From Streptomyces bathyalis (GTDB lineage: Bacteria; Actinomycetota; Actinomycetes; Streptomycetales; Streptomycetaceae), in assembly GCF_015910445.1 (NCBI RefSeq), contig NZ_CP048882.1, positions 2,976,001-3,040,000 on the forward strand: a stretch of DNA of 64,000 nt, given 5' to 3'. A model generated the notes under the pieces. The model searched no databases. It had not been told where the DNA came from and was given only the letters and a program-made list of their open reading frames with translations. The first letter of the stretch is position 1; every line of letters starts with the position of its first letter. The position numbers were made by a program, and so were the translations under genes. Shown piece after piece: positions 44,333 to 52,219 of the stretch.

Positions 44333-44358
44333 GGCATCCGCATTCCCGGGAGGATTCC

Positions 44359-45945
44359 ATGGCTCGCAGCGGCACGGACGGCACGGCTCCCACCGGCACC
44401 CCGCACGCAGAGACCCCCGGCACGTCGGACGTGCTCGTCGTCGGCGCCGGGCCCACAGGGCTGATGGCCGCCGGCGACCTGGCCGAGGCGGGCCACAGGG
44501 TGACCCTCGTCGAGCGACGCGACGAGTCGATCAGCAACCTCTCCCGCGCGCTCGTCGTGCACGCCCGCACCCTCGAGCAGCTGGACGCCCGCGGGCTGGC
44601 CGACGAGCTGATCGGCACCGGCGCGCGGATGGAGACGCTCGGCTTCTTCGGACGGGCGGTGCTCCGTCCCGGGCAGCTGCCGGGGCGCTTCCCGTTCGTG
44701 CTGATCACCGGCCAGTTCGAGGTGGAGAGGCTGCTGGAGCGGCGCGCCCGCAAGGCCGGAGTGACCTTCCTGTACGGCACGGAGGTCCTCGGTCTCCGAC
44801 AGGACGCGGCCGGCGTCGAGTTGGACGTCACCGAGGCACGGCGGCCCGGCCAGGACCCGGACGCACCCACCCACGACGACCGCCCGGCGGAAGACAAGGT
44901 CCCCGCAGCGGTCCGCACGCTGCGCGCCCCGTATCTCATCGGCACCGACGGCGTTCACAGCACCGTCCGACGCCTCCTCGGGCTGCCGTTCCCCGGCAAG
45001 TCCGTCATCCGCTCCATCGTGCTGGCCGATGTGCGGCTGTCCGACCCCCCTGACACGCCCTTCCTCGTCAACGCGACGGAGGACGCCTTCGCGCTCATCG
45101 CCTCCTTCGGCGGCGGCTGGTACCGGGTCATGGGCTGGAACCGCCACCGGCAGCGGCCCGATGGAGAGAGCGCCGGCCTCGAAGAGGTCCGGGAGCTCAC
45201 CCTCAACGCGCTGGGCTCCGACCACGGGATGCACGACCCCCGCTGGATCTCCCGCTTCCACAGCGACGAACGGCAGGCGCCGCGCTACACGGTGGGCCGC
45301 GTCTTCCTCGCGGGCGACGCCGCGCACGTCCACTCGCCGGCCGGCGGGATGGGCATGAACACCGGGCTCCAGGACGCCGCGAACCTCTCCTGGAAGCTCT
45401 CGGCGGTGCTGCGCGGCCACTCCCCCGTCACGCTGCTGGAGACGTACGACAAGGAACGGCACCCGGTCGGCACCCTCGTGCTGCGCATGAGCGGCGCGAT
45501 CATCAGGCTCGCCCTCGCCCGCTCCGCCGCGGGCCGCGCATTGCGCTCCACCGGCGCCGAAGTCGTCAACCGGGTACGGCCGTTGGCGAACCGCGCGGTG
45601 CGCATGGTCTCCGGCATCGGCATCTCCTACCCGTCGCCTCGCGGCTCCCACCCGCTCGCCGGGAAGCGCGCGCCCGATCTGCCGCTCACCTCGGGACGGC
45701 TCTACGAGACGCTGCGCAAGGGCGCGTTCGTCCTCGTCTCGCCCCTCGCCGCTCCGCCCCCGAACACGAGCGAGGAGGCCGACGACCGTACGGTGCACGT
45801 CCGTTCGGCAGCCGTCGGCAAGCGGACCCTGCTGGTGCGCCCCGACGGCTACATCGCCTGGGCGAGCGACAGGCCCGACCCGCGGGGGATGCGCCAGGCG
45901 CTGGCCGAGTGGACGGGATCACCGGCCCTGCGCGTGGCGGACTGA
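44359..45945 (+). CDS. FAD-dependent class A aromatic monooxygenase
   Basis: A 528-residue flavin hydroxylase of the phenol hydroxylase/PHBH type. The FAD GxGxxG site is [21 protein letters not shown] with the Glu of VTLVERR. The DG motif is [16 protein letters not shown]. The GD motif is [34 protein letters not shown]. The C-terminal thioredoxin-like part ends with [13 protein letters not shown], as in MhpA/PheA-like enzymes. It would hydroxylate an aromatic compound, perhaps a xenobiotic or antibiotic. SD GGGAGGA lies 5 nt upstream. It is controlled by the TetR operators described here. Confidence 0.9.
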   Translation: MARSGTDGTAPTGTPHAETPGTSDVLVVGAGPTGLMAAGDLAEAGHRVTLVERRDESISNLSRALVVHARTLEQLDARGLADELIGTGARMETLGFFGRAVLRPGQLPGRFPFVLITGQFEVERLLERRARKAGVTFLYGTEVLGLRQDAAGVELDVTEARRPGQDPDAPTHDDRPAEDKVPAAVRTLRAPYLIGTDGVHSTVRRLLGLPFPGKSVIRSIVLADVRLSDPPDTPFLVNATEDAFALIASFGGGWYRVMGWNRHRQRPDGESAGLEEVRELTLNALGSDHGMHDPRWISRFHSDERQAPRYTVGRVFLAGDAAHVHSPAGGMGMNTGLQDAANLSWKLSAVLRGHSPVTLLETYDKERHPVGTLVLRMSGAIIRLALARSAAGRALRSTGAEVVNRVRPLANRAVRMVSGIGISYPSPRGSHPLAGKRAPDLPLTSGRLYETLRKGAFVLVSPLAAPPPNTSEEADDRTVHVRSAAVGKRTLLVRPDGYIAWASDRPDPRGMRQALAEWTGSPALRVAD

Positions 45946-46003
45946 GGCCTGCGGGCGGCGGCGCCCGTGCTCCGGCACCCCGTCCACGCGCGGCGCTCTC
46001 ACG

Positions 46004-46018
46004 TACCCTGCGGACATG
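46004..46018 (+). promoter_or_regulatory. -10 box and probable leaderless start of ynfA
   Basis: TACCCT (46004-46009) is 6 nt before the ATG at 46016, and no SD is present. Confidence 0.5.
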
Positions 46019-46351
46019 CTGATCGCGCGCTCCGTCGCCCTCTTCGCGCTCGCGGCGCTGATGGAGATCGGCGGAGCGTGGCTCGTCTGGCAGGGAGTGC
46101 GCGAACACCGCGGCTGGGCCTGGATCGGCGCCGGTGTGATCGCCCTGGGCGTCTACGGATTCGTCGCAACCCTCCAGCCCGACGCCCACTTCGGCCGCAT
46201 CCTCGCCGCCTACGGGGGCGTCTTCGTCGCCGGCTCGCTCGCCTGGGGCATGGTCGTCGACGGCTTCCGGCCGGACCGCTGGGATGTGACGGGGGCGCTG
46301 GTCTGCCTCGCCGGAGTCGCGCTGATCATGTATGCACCCCGTGGTGAATGA
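46016..46351 (+). CDS. ynfA: YnfA-family small membrane protein
   Basis: A 111-residue inner-membrane protein of the YnfA/UPF0060 family, distantly related to small multidrug resistance transporters. Four helices are visible. Family marks are [53 protein letters not shown] and the [28 protein letters not shown] end. Length is normal. Transport function is not established. It probably starts from a leaderless transcript. Confidence 0.92.
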   Translation: MLIARSVALFALAALMEIGGAWLVWQGVREHRGWAWIGAGVIALGVYGFVATLQPDAHFGRILAAYGGVFVAGSLAWGMVVDGFRPDRWDVTGALVCLAGVALIMYAPRGE

Positions 46352-46394
46352 GCGGGGCCCGCGACCGCCCCGGAGACAAGTGGCCCGTACGACG

Positions 46395-46410
46395 TAGCCT
46401 TTGCGCCATG
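46395..46410 (+). promoter_or_regulatory. -10 box and probable leaderless start of the SDR gene
   Basis: TAGCCT (46395-46400) is 7 nt before the ATG at 46408, and no SD is present. Confidence 0.5.
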
Positions 46411-47202
46411 AGCATCCGTACTGCCGTCATCAGCGGCGCCAGCAGTGGTATCGGCGCCGCCACCGCACGCCAACTGGCCGCCGCCGGCTACCGGGTCGTG
46501 CTCACAGCCCGGCGCCAGGACCGCATCGACGCCCTGGCCGCGGAGTTGACCGACGCGGGCCACGAAGCCGTGGCCCACACGCTCGACGTCACCGACCGCG
46601 CCGCCGTCGACGCCTTCGCCGCCGGGCTCGACCGCTGCGACGTCCTGGTCAACAACGCGGGCGGCGCGCTCGGCACGGACCCCGTCGCCACCGCCGACCC
46701 GGCCGACTGGCGCCGCATGTACGAGGTCAACGTCCTCGGCGTACTGCACCTCACGCAGGCGCTGCTGCCGGCGCTGTGCCAGTCTCCCCCTGGGCCTGAC
46801 GGCCAGGGTGGTACCCCCGACTCCGGCGAGGGGACGGTCGTGGTCGTCTCCTCCACCGCGGGCCTGGCCACGTACGAGGGCGGAGGCGGTTACGTGGCAG
46901 CCAAGCACGGCGCCCACGTGCTGGCCGAGACGCTGCGCCTGGAGCTGTGCGGGGAGCCCGTACGCATCATCGAGATCGCGCCCGGCATGGTGAAGACCGA
47001 CGAGTTCGCGCTGACCCGCTTCCGCGGAGACGCCGAGCGCGCCGCCAAGGTCTACGAGGGCGTCGACGAGCCGCTCACCGCGGAGGACGTGGCTGACACG
47101 ATCACCTGGGCCGTGACCCGCCCCAAGCACGTCAACGTGGACCTCCTGGTCCTCCGTCCCCGCGCCCAGGCCTCGAACACGAAGGTCCACCGCGAACGCT
47201 GA
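46408..47202 (+). CDS. short-chain dehydrogenase/reductase
   Basis: A 264-residue classical SDR, NADP-type by RR in TARRQDR. The cofactor site is SGASSGIGAATARQL. NNAG is at about 89-92, the catalytic Ser is in VVSSTAG, and the catalytic YxxxK is in GGYVAAKHG. Between LLPAL and TVVVVSS there is an extra Pro/Gly-rich stretch (CQSPPGPDGQGGTPDSGEG) made by a GC-palindromic DNA insert. It resembles the YdfG/serine dehydrogenase type. Substrate is unknown. Confidence 0.88.
   Translation: MSIRTAVISGASSGIGAATARQLAAAGYRVVLTARRQDRIDALAAELTDAGHEAVAHTLDVTDRAAVDAFAAGLDRCDVLVNNAGGALGTDPVATADPADWRRMYEVNVLGVLHLTQALLPALCQSPPGPDGQGGTPDSGEGTVVVVSSTAGLATYEGGGGYVAAKHGAHVLAETLRLELCGEPVRIIEIAPGMVKTDEFALTRFRGDAERAAKVYEGVDEPLTAEDVADTITWAVTRPKHVNVDLLVLRPRAQASNTKVHRER
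46785..46821. repeat. palindromic GC repeat inserted in the SDR gene
   Basis: CCCCCTGGGCCtgacGGCCAGGGTGGTACCCCC can fold on itself and adds about 15 Pro/Gly residues to a loop where SDR proteins are normally short. It preserves the frame. It is similar in make-up to the repeats at 61448, 62021 and 63200. Confidence 0.55.
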
Positions 47203-47381
47203 CGCGAGCCCCGGAGCCGCGCGGGCGGACACGTCCCGGCCCGTGCCCTGGTCGTGCCTGCCGCGAGGGCCCGTCCGGTCCGCCGTGACGGCCGTCCGGA
47301 CGTCCCGCCACGAGCGGGCACGGGCGGCCACGACCGGGCGGTACCGCCGGCCTCGACGGCCCGCGGCACCACCCGGCCCGC

Positions 47382-48575
47382 TCACCCCTTGACGCAGACG
47401 ACCTGCTTCAGCTGCGCCACGACCTCGACGAGGTCGCGCTGCTGGTCGATGACCTGCTCGATCGGCTTGTAGGCACCGGGAATCTCGTCCACGACCCCCG
47501 AGTCCTTGCGGCACTCCACGCCCCGCGTCTGCTCCGCCAGGTCACGGGCGGAGAAGCGCTTCCGCGCGGCGTTCCGGCTCATCTTCCGGCCCGCGCCGTG
47601 CGAGGCCGACTGGAAGGAGGCCGGGTTGCCGAGCCCCTTCACGATGTACGAGCCGGTGCCCATCGAGCCCGGGATGATGCCGTACTCCCCGTCACCGGCC
47701 CGGATGGCGCCCTTCCGCGTCACCAGCAGGTCCATGCCCTCGTAGCTCTCCTCCGCCACGTAGTTGTGGTGGCAGGAGATCACAGGATCGAACCGGGGCT
47801 TCGCCTTCTTGAACTCCTTGCGGAGCACGTCCTTGAGCAGGCCCGTCATCACGTCGCGGTTGTGCTTCGCGTACTCCTGCGCCCAGAACAGGTCGTGCCG
47901 GTACGCCTCCATCTGCGGGGTGTCCGCCACGAAGACGGCGAGATCGCGGTCGACCAGGCCCTGGTTGTGCGGGAGTTCCCGCGCCACACCGATGTGGAAC
48001 TCGGCCAGCTCCTTGCCGATGTTCCGCGAGCCCGAGTGCAGCATGACCCACACGGCGCCGTCGGTATCGAGGCACAGCTCGACAAAGTGGTTGCCCGAGC
48101 CGAGCGTTCCCATCTGCTTTGTGGCCCGTTCCTGACGGAATTTGACCGCTTCGGCGACGCCGTCGAAGCGCTTCCAGAAGTCGGACCAGCCCGCGGTCGG
48201 GAACCCGTGGAGCTTGCCCGGGTCCACCGGCTCGTCGTGCATCCCCCGCCCCACCGGGATCGCCTGCTCGATCTTCGAGCGGAGCCTGGAGAGATCACCG
48301 GGCAGATCGTTCGCGGTCAGGGACGTCTTCACCGCGGACATGCCGCAGCCGATGTCGACGCCGACCGCGGCCGGGCACACCGCGCCCCTCATGGCGATCA
48401 CCGAACCGACCGTGGCCCCCTTGCCGTAATGCACGTCAGGCATGACCGCGAGCCCTTCGATCCACGGCAGCGTGGAGACGTTGCGGAGCTGCTGCATGGC
48501 GACGTCCTCGACGCCCGCCGGATCGGCCCACATGCGGATCGGGACGCGGGCGCCCGGCACCTCGGTGTAAGGCAT
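47382..48575 (-). CDS. rtcB: RtcB RNA-splicing ligase
   Basis: A 397-residue GTP/Mn-dependent RNA ligase joining 2',3'-cyclic phosphate or 3'-phosphate ends to 5'-OH ends. Metal ligands visible are C77 (GVDIGCGM), H163 (GSGNHF) and H180 (MLHSGSRNIG), plus the HHNY histidines near 270. The guanylylated His is H326 in SASHGAGRKMSR. The ATG at 48575 has GGGGGAG upstream; an ATG at 48593 is possible but less suitable. No archease or RtcR/RtcA gene is adjacent. It may act in RNA repair. Confidence 0.94.
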   Translation of the reverse strand: MPYTEVPGARVPIRMWADPAGVEDVAMQQLRNVSTLPWIEGLAVMPDVHYGKGATVGSVIAMRGAVCPAAVGVDIGCGMSAVKTSLTANDLPGDLSRLRSKIEQAIPVGRGMHDEPVDPGKLHGFPTAGWSDFWKRFDGVAEAVKFRQERATKQMGTLGSGNHFVELCLDTDGAVWVMLHSGSRNIGKELAEFHIGVARELPHNQGLVDRDLAVFVADTPQMEAYRHDLFWAQEYAKHNRDVMTGLLKDVLRKEFKKAKPRFDPVISCHHNYVAEESYEGMDLLVTRKGAIRAGDGEYGIIPGSMGTGSYIVKGLGNPASFQSASHGAGRKMSRNAARKRFSARDLAEQTRGVECRKDSGVVDEIPGAYKPIEQVIDQQRDLVEVVAQLKQVVCVKG

Positions 48576-48774
48576 GTTTCTCGACTCCCCCATGGACGGA
48601 AAACAAAAAGGCCCACCGATTCCACGAAACGGAAAAGCTGGACTTCGCGCAACATATGCACCCCCTGGACGGACGGCCCAGGCGTGCGTGCGGTAGACAT
48701 TGTCTTCCGTGGCCCCGTCACGGCTTCAACTCGTTTTCGACCCGGCGGCAGAAGCGCCGAGCAGGAGGCAGACA

Positions 48775-49722
48775 GTGCAGCGGAGGGCAAGGACGTATCT
48801 GACCGGCGTCGCGCTGGCCGTCATGCTCTCCGGAGGTCTCACCGCCTGCACCGGATCGCCCGACGAGGGCAACGGCGAGGACACCAAGGCAGGCAACTCC
48901 TCCTCCGCCCCGCCTCCGGCCGAACCGGGCAAGTACCGCACGCTCCCCGAGCCCTGCGGAGCCGTCGGCATCGAGACCCTCAAGAAGCTGCTCCCCGGCG
49001 CGGAGGCCGCCGAGAGCACCTCCGGAAGCACCACGTCGGGCAAGAACGCCGAGGCCGGTCCGGACTCCTCCCCGTACAAGGGCGAGGCCACGGTCACCTA
49101 CGACACCGACCGCCGCGTGGGCTGCCGCTGGAAGAGCGCGACGAGCCTCGCCACCCGCCATCTCGCCGTCGACCTGGAACGCGTCGTCTCCTACGACCCG
49201 GCCGTGAGCGATGACAAGCGCGCGCAGCTCCTCTACGACGAGCGCGCGGGCCAGGCCGAGATCCCGACCGGCGAGGACAGCGGCTCACCGTCCGAGGACG
49301 GCAACGGCGACGAGGGCGAGAACGGCGACGCGAACGGCGACGCCAAGGGCGGCGACAAGAGCGAGGACGCCGGGAGCCAGGACGCGGAGAACAAGGGCGA
49401 CGACGGGAGTGAGAAATCCGACAGCGGCGCCAACGGCGAATCCGACAAGGACCCCGACGCGTCCCAGTCCCCGGATGAGGATCTCTCTCCTCGTACTCTC
49501 GACGGCATCGGCGACAACGCCTACATCGACGACCAACTGGACACCGCGGACTCAGGTGTCCACCGTGACATCACGCTCGTCTTCCGCAGCGCGAACGTGA
49601 TCGCCACGATCCGGTACGACCAGTGGCTCACGGACAAGCGGCGCACCCCGGACAGCGCCGAGTTGCAGGAGAAGGCTCGCAGCGTGGCCGAGGAACTCGC
49701 CGGGGACTTCGACGACAACTGA
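48775..49722 (+). CDS. DUF3558 lipoprotein with acidic linker
   Basis: A 315-residue lipoprotein. The GTG at 48775 has AGGAGG 6 nt upstream. The signal ends at the lipobox GLTA-C. A DUF3558-like layout is seen: PEPCGAVGIETLKKLLPG, VGCRWKS and VSY. An inserted run at about 163-245 is nearly all Asp, Glu, Gly, Asn and Lys and probably disordered. The ending VHRDITLVFRSANVIATIRYDQW is shared in type with the next protein. The cell-surface role is unknown. Confidence 0.82.
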   Translation: MQRRARTYLTGVALAVMLSGGLTACTGSPDEGNGEDTKAGNSSSAPPPAEPGKYRTLPEPCGAVGIETLKKLLPGAEAAESTSGSTTSGKNAEAGPDSSPYKGEATVTYDTDRRVGCRWKSATSLATRHLAVDLERVVSYDPAVSDDKRAQLLYDERAGQAEIPTGEDSGSPSEDGNGDEGENGDANGDAKGGDKSEDAGSQDAENKGDDGSEKSDSGANGESDKDPDASQSPDEDLSPRTLDGIGDNAYIDDQLDTADSGVHRDITLVFRSANVIATIRYDQWLTDKRRTPDSAELQEKARSVAEELAGDFDDN

Positions 49723-49748
49723 CGCAAACGACTGGAAGCGAAGGAATC

Positions 49749-50462
49749 ATGTCCCGTAGCACTCAGCGAACATCACAGCGACGCTCACCGCGTCTCGCCC
49801 GGACGCTTGCCTGCGCGGCAGTGGCGGTCCCCGCGCTGCTGGTGGCGGGCTGCTCCTCCGACTCCGGCGGCGGGACCGGCGGTTCGGCCTCCTCCGACGA
49901 CGGCGGCGGTGAGGCGAGCGCGGCTCCGGTGAAGATCAAGGAGCTGCCCGACGCCTGCAAGACCGTCTCCCGTGACACGGTCAAGAAGCTGACCCCGAAG
50001 ACGGACAACGCCTCCGGCAAGCGGATCGGCTCCGGCAACACCAAGGACTCCGGCAGCTGCCTGTGGAGCGGCCTGGACAAGTTCGACTACAAGCAGCTGA
50101 CCGTCTCCCTCAAGCGCTTCGAGTCCGACGCCTCGCGCGGCTCCGGCGACGAGCTGGCCGGCACCTTCCTGACGCAACAGGCCGACGCGGTCAAGGCGGA
50201 GAAGACCATCTCCGACGTCAAGTCCTCCGCCGCATCCGGGATCGGCGACAAGGCCACGTCCCTCAGCTACAAGGTCGAGAAGAAGGACGGCAAGAAGTCC
50301 GAGGACTTCCGTGAGCACAGAATCGTGGCGCGCAGCGCCAACGTCGTCGTGACGGTCGACTACGCCGGTGCCGGCTTCGAGAGCGGCAAGACCCCCAAGG
50401 CCGACGACCTGAAGAAGAACGCCGAGAAGGCGGCCAAGGAAGCGGTCGCTTCCCTGAAGTGA
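49749..50462 (+). CDS. DUF3558 lipoprotein
   Basis: A 237-residue lipoprotein with twin basic N-terminus, hydrophobic helix and lipobox LVAG-C. The mature part has LPDACKTVSRDTVKKLTPK and SGSCLWSGLD, the two Cys-containing DUF3558 segments, and the final REHRIVARSANVVVTVDYAG. It follows its paralogue by 26 bp, with GAAGGAA as SD, and is probably co-transcribed. Function is unknown. The pair likely arose by duplication. Confidence 0.85.
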   Translation: MSRSTQRTSQRRSPRLARTLACAAVAVPALLVAGCSSDSGGGTGGSASSDDGGGEASAAPVKIKELPDACKTVSRDTVKKLTPKTDNASGKRIGSGNTKDSGSCLWSGLDKFDYKQLTVSLKRFESDASRGSGDELAGTFLTQQADAVKAEKTISDVKSSAASGIGDKATSLSYKVEKKDGKKSEDFREHRIVARSANVVVTVDYAGAGFESGKTPKADDLKKNAEKAAKEAVASLK

Positions 50463-50556
50463 CGCCCCGCCCCGCGGCGCACCCGTGCGGCAAGGACTTG
50501 ACGCATGTGCCAGTCTGGTGCGCCGCGCAGGTTTCCAAGGGTGGGGGACAACTCCA

Positions 50557-52194
50557 GTGCAGGCCGTTCAACTGACTCGTACACACCGCATATTGGTCGC
50601 GGTGGTCGTCATCGGTGCCGTGACGATCGCCGCCATCGGCTTCGCCGGGTCCTTCGCCGCCGTGCGCGACCTCGCCGAACGGAAGGGCTTCGGTGCCTTC
50701 GCGCCGTTCTTCCCGATCGGCATCGACGCGGGCATCGTCGTGCTGCTCGCGCTGGACCTGCTGCTCACCTGGATCCGCATCCCCTTCCCGCTGCTGCGCC
50801 AGACCGCGTGGCTGCTGACCGCGGCCACCATCGCCTTCAACGGCGCCGCCGCCTGGCCCGACCCGCTCGGCGTGGGGATGCACGCGGTGATTCCCGTCCT
50901 CTTCGTCGTGGCGGTCGAGGCCGCGCGGCACGCGATCGGACGCATCGCGGACATCACCGCCGACAAGCACATGGAGGGCGTGCGCATCTCGCGCTGGCTG
51001 CTCGCCTTCCCCTCCACCTTCCGGCTGTGGCGCCGGATGAAGCTGTGGGAGCTGCGCAGCTACGACGAGGTCATCCGCATGGAACAGGAGCGGCTCGTCT
51101 ATGAGGCCCGGCTGCATGCCCACTACGGGCGCAACTGGCGGCGCAAGGCCCCCGTCGAGTCGCTGATGCCGCTCAAGCTCGCGCGCTACGGCGTGCCGCT
51201 CTCCGAGACCGGGCCTTCGGGTCTGGCGGCTGCCGGCATCGACGCACCCGCGACGCTGACGCGTACGAGCGGCGCGGCGCCGGCACTCACGTCCAAGGCC
51301 GAGGGGCGGCAGCGCGCCGAACTCACCGCGGGCGCCGAGCAGCCGGAGGGCGCGGAGAGCCGCAGGGAGCGCCATGACGGACGCGCCGCGGGGGTCGCAC
51401 AGGGGCAGTCGCAACCGCCGCAGCAGTACGTGGAGCACGCGCACGAGGACCAGGACGGGTACGGGGAGTACGCGTACGAGCAGCAGGACGGGTACGGCGA
51501 GCACGGGTACGAACAGCAGGCTCAGTACGGGCAGTTCGGGGCGGTGGAACCGGAGCAGCCGCAGCAGCGGAACGACGGCGCCGCACCGGCACAGCCCCAT
51601 CAGGCACAGCAGGCACAGCAGCGGACGCAGGCCGACGACGGCCCCGCCCGTGAACCTGCGTCCGCCCGTGAACCGGCCGCCGCCCGCGAATCCGAACCCT
51701 CCCGCGACTACACCTACGCCTCGGAGACACAGCCCTCCGGCCCCCAGGTCACCGTCCCCGTGGGCCCCGGCCGGCGCCGCGCGCTGGGCAACTCCAACGC
51801 GCCCGGCGGCGGCAGCGGCCCCGCCTATCTCCCTCCCCAACGGGCCCAGGAACAGCAGCTGTTCATGGAACCGCCGCCGGCGGGCGGCGCGGGCGACGAG
51901 TACGACTTCGTACCCGAGCGCGATCCGGCACCACCCGCGCCTTCCGCCTCCGACGAGGCCGAGCCTGTGGGCATACCGGACGGCGTGCCCCGTGACGAGT
52001 TCTACTTCCTCGCCTACCGCCAGTTCGTCGCCGCGCAGGCCAGCTTCCCGAACGCGCGGCAGCTCTCCCGTGCCCTGCACGAGCGGCACGGCGTGACCAA
52101 CGTCGACGGATCGCTCCTCAGCGAGGCCTATCTGCGCACCTACATGCGGGAGTTCAAGGAGCGCTACAACACGGAGATGGGGCTCGCGGGCTGA
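50557..52194 (+). CDS. DUF2637 membrane protein with Gln/Tyr/Gly-rich region
   Basis: A 545-residue protein. Four helices lie at about 10-30, 50-70, 82-100 and 106-124, forming the DUF2637 domain typical of Streptomyces. A basic amphipathic stretch to about 215 follows. Residues about 285-375 are low in complexity with YGEYAYEQQDGYGEHGYEQQ-like units and Gln runs. The last 60 residues (DEFYFLAYRQFVAAQASFPN to EFKERYNTEMG) look like a small helical domain resembling a DNA- or protein-binding fold. The start is GTG after GGGGGA. Role unknown. Confidence 0.8.
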   Translation: MQAVQLTRTHRILVAVVVIGAVTIAAIGFAGSFAAVRDLAERKGFGAFAPFFPIGIDAGIVVLLALDLLLTWIRIPFPLLRQTAWLLTAATIAFNGAAAWPDPLGVGMHAVIPVLFVVAVEAARHAIGRIADITADKHMEGVRISRWLLAFPSTFRLWRRMKLWELRSYDEVIRMEQERLVYEARLHAHYGRNWRRKAPVESLMPLKLARYGVPLSETGPSGLAAAGIDAPATLTRTSGAAPALTSKAEGRQRAELTAGAEQPEGAESRRERHDGRAAGVAQGQSQPPQQYVEHAHEDQDGYGEYAYEQQDGYGEHGYEQQAQYGQFGAVEPEQPQQRNDGAAPAQPHQAQQAQQRTQADDGPAREPASAREPAAARESEPSRDYTYASETQPSGPQVTVPVGPGRRRALGNSNAPGGGSGPAYLPPQRAQEQQLFMEPPPAGGAGDEYDFVPERDPAPPAPSASDEAEPVGIPDGVPRDEFYFLAYRQFVAAQASFPNARQLSRALHERHGVTNVDGSLLSEAYLRTYMREFKERYNTEMGLAG

Positions 52195-52219
52195 ACGCCC
52201 CGCTCAGGGCAGCCCCGCG

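Larger units (their letters stand above)
44040..44358. other. 319-bp regulatory intergenic region
   Basis: No gene is visible. It contains two sets of short direct repeats: CATGCCGACCTCGTT at 44151 and 44168, and AAGGGCGACCTCGCACC at 44199 and 44219. The TetR-controlled promoter of the FAD monooxygenase follows. The direct repeats share the core GCGACCTCG/GCCGACCTCG and may be a binding array or slippage products. Confidence 0.6.

Noticed and set aside
47203..47381. Structured RNA between the SDR and rtcB ends
   Set aside because: GC-rich complementarity exists but no stable long stem or known motif was found; it lies between convergent genes.
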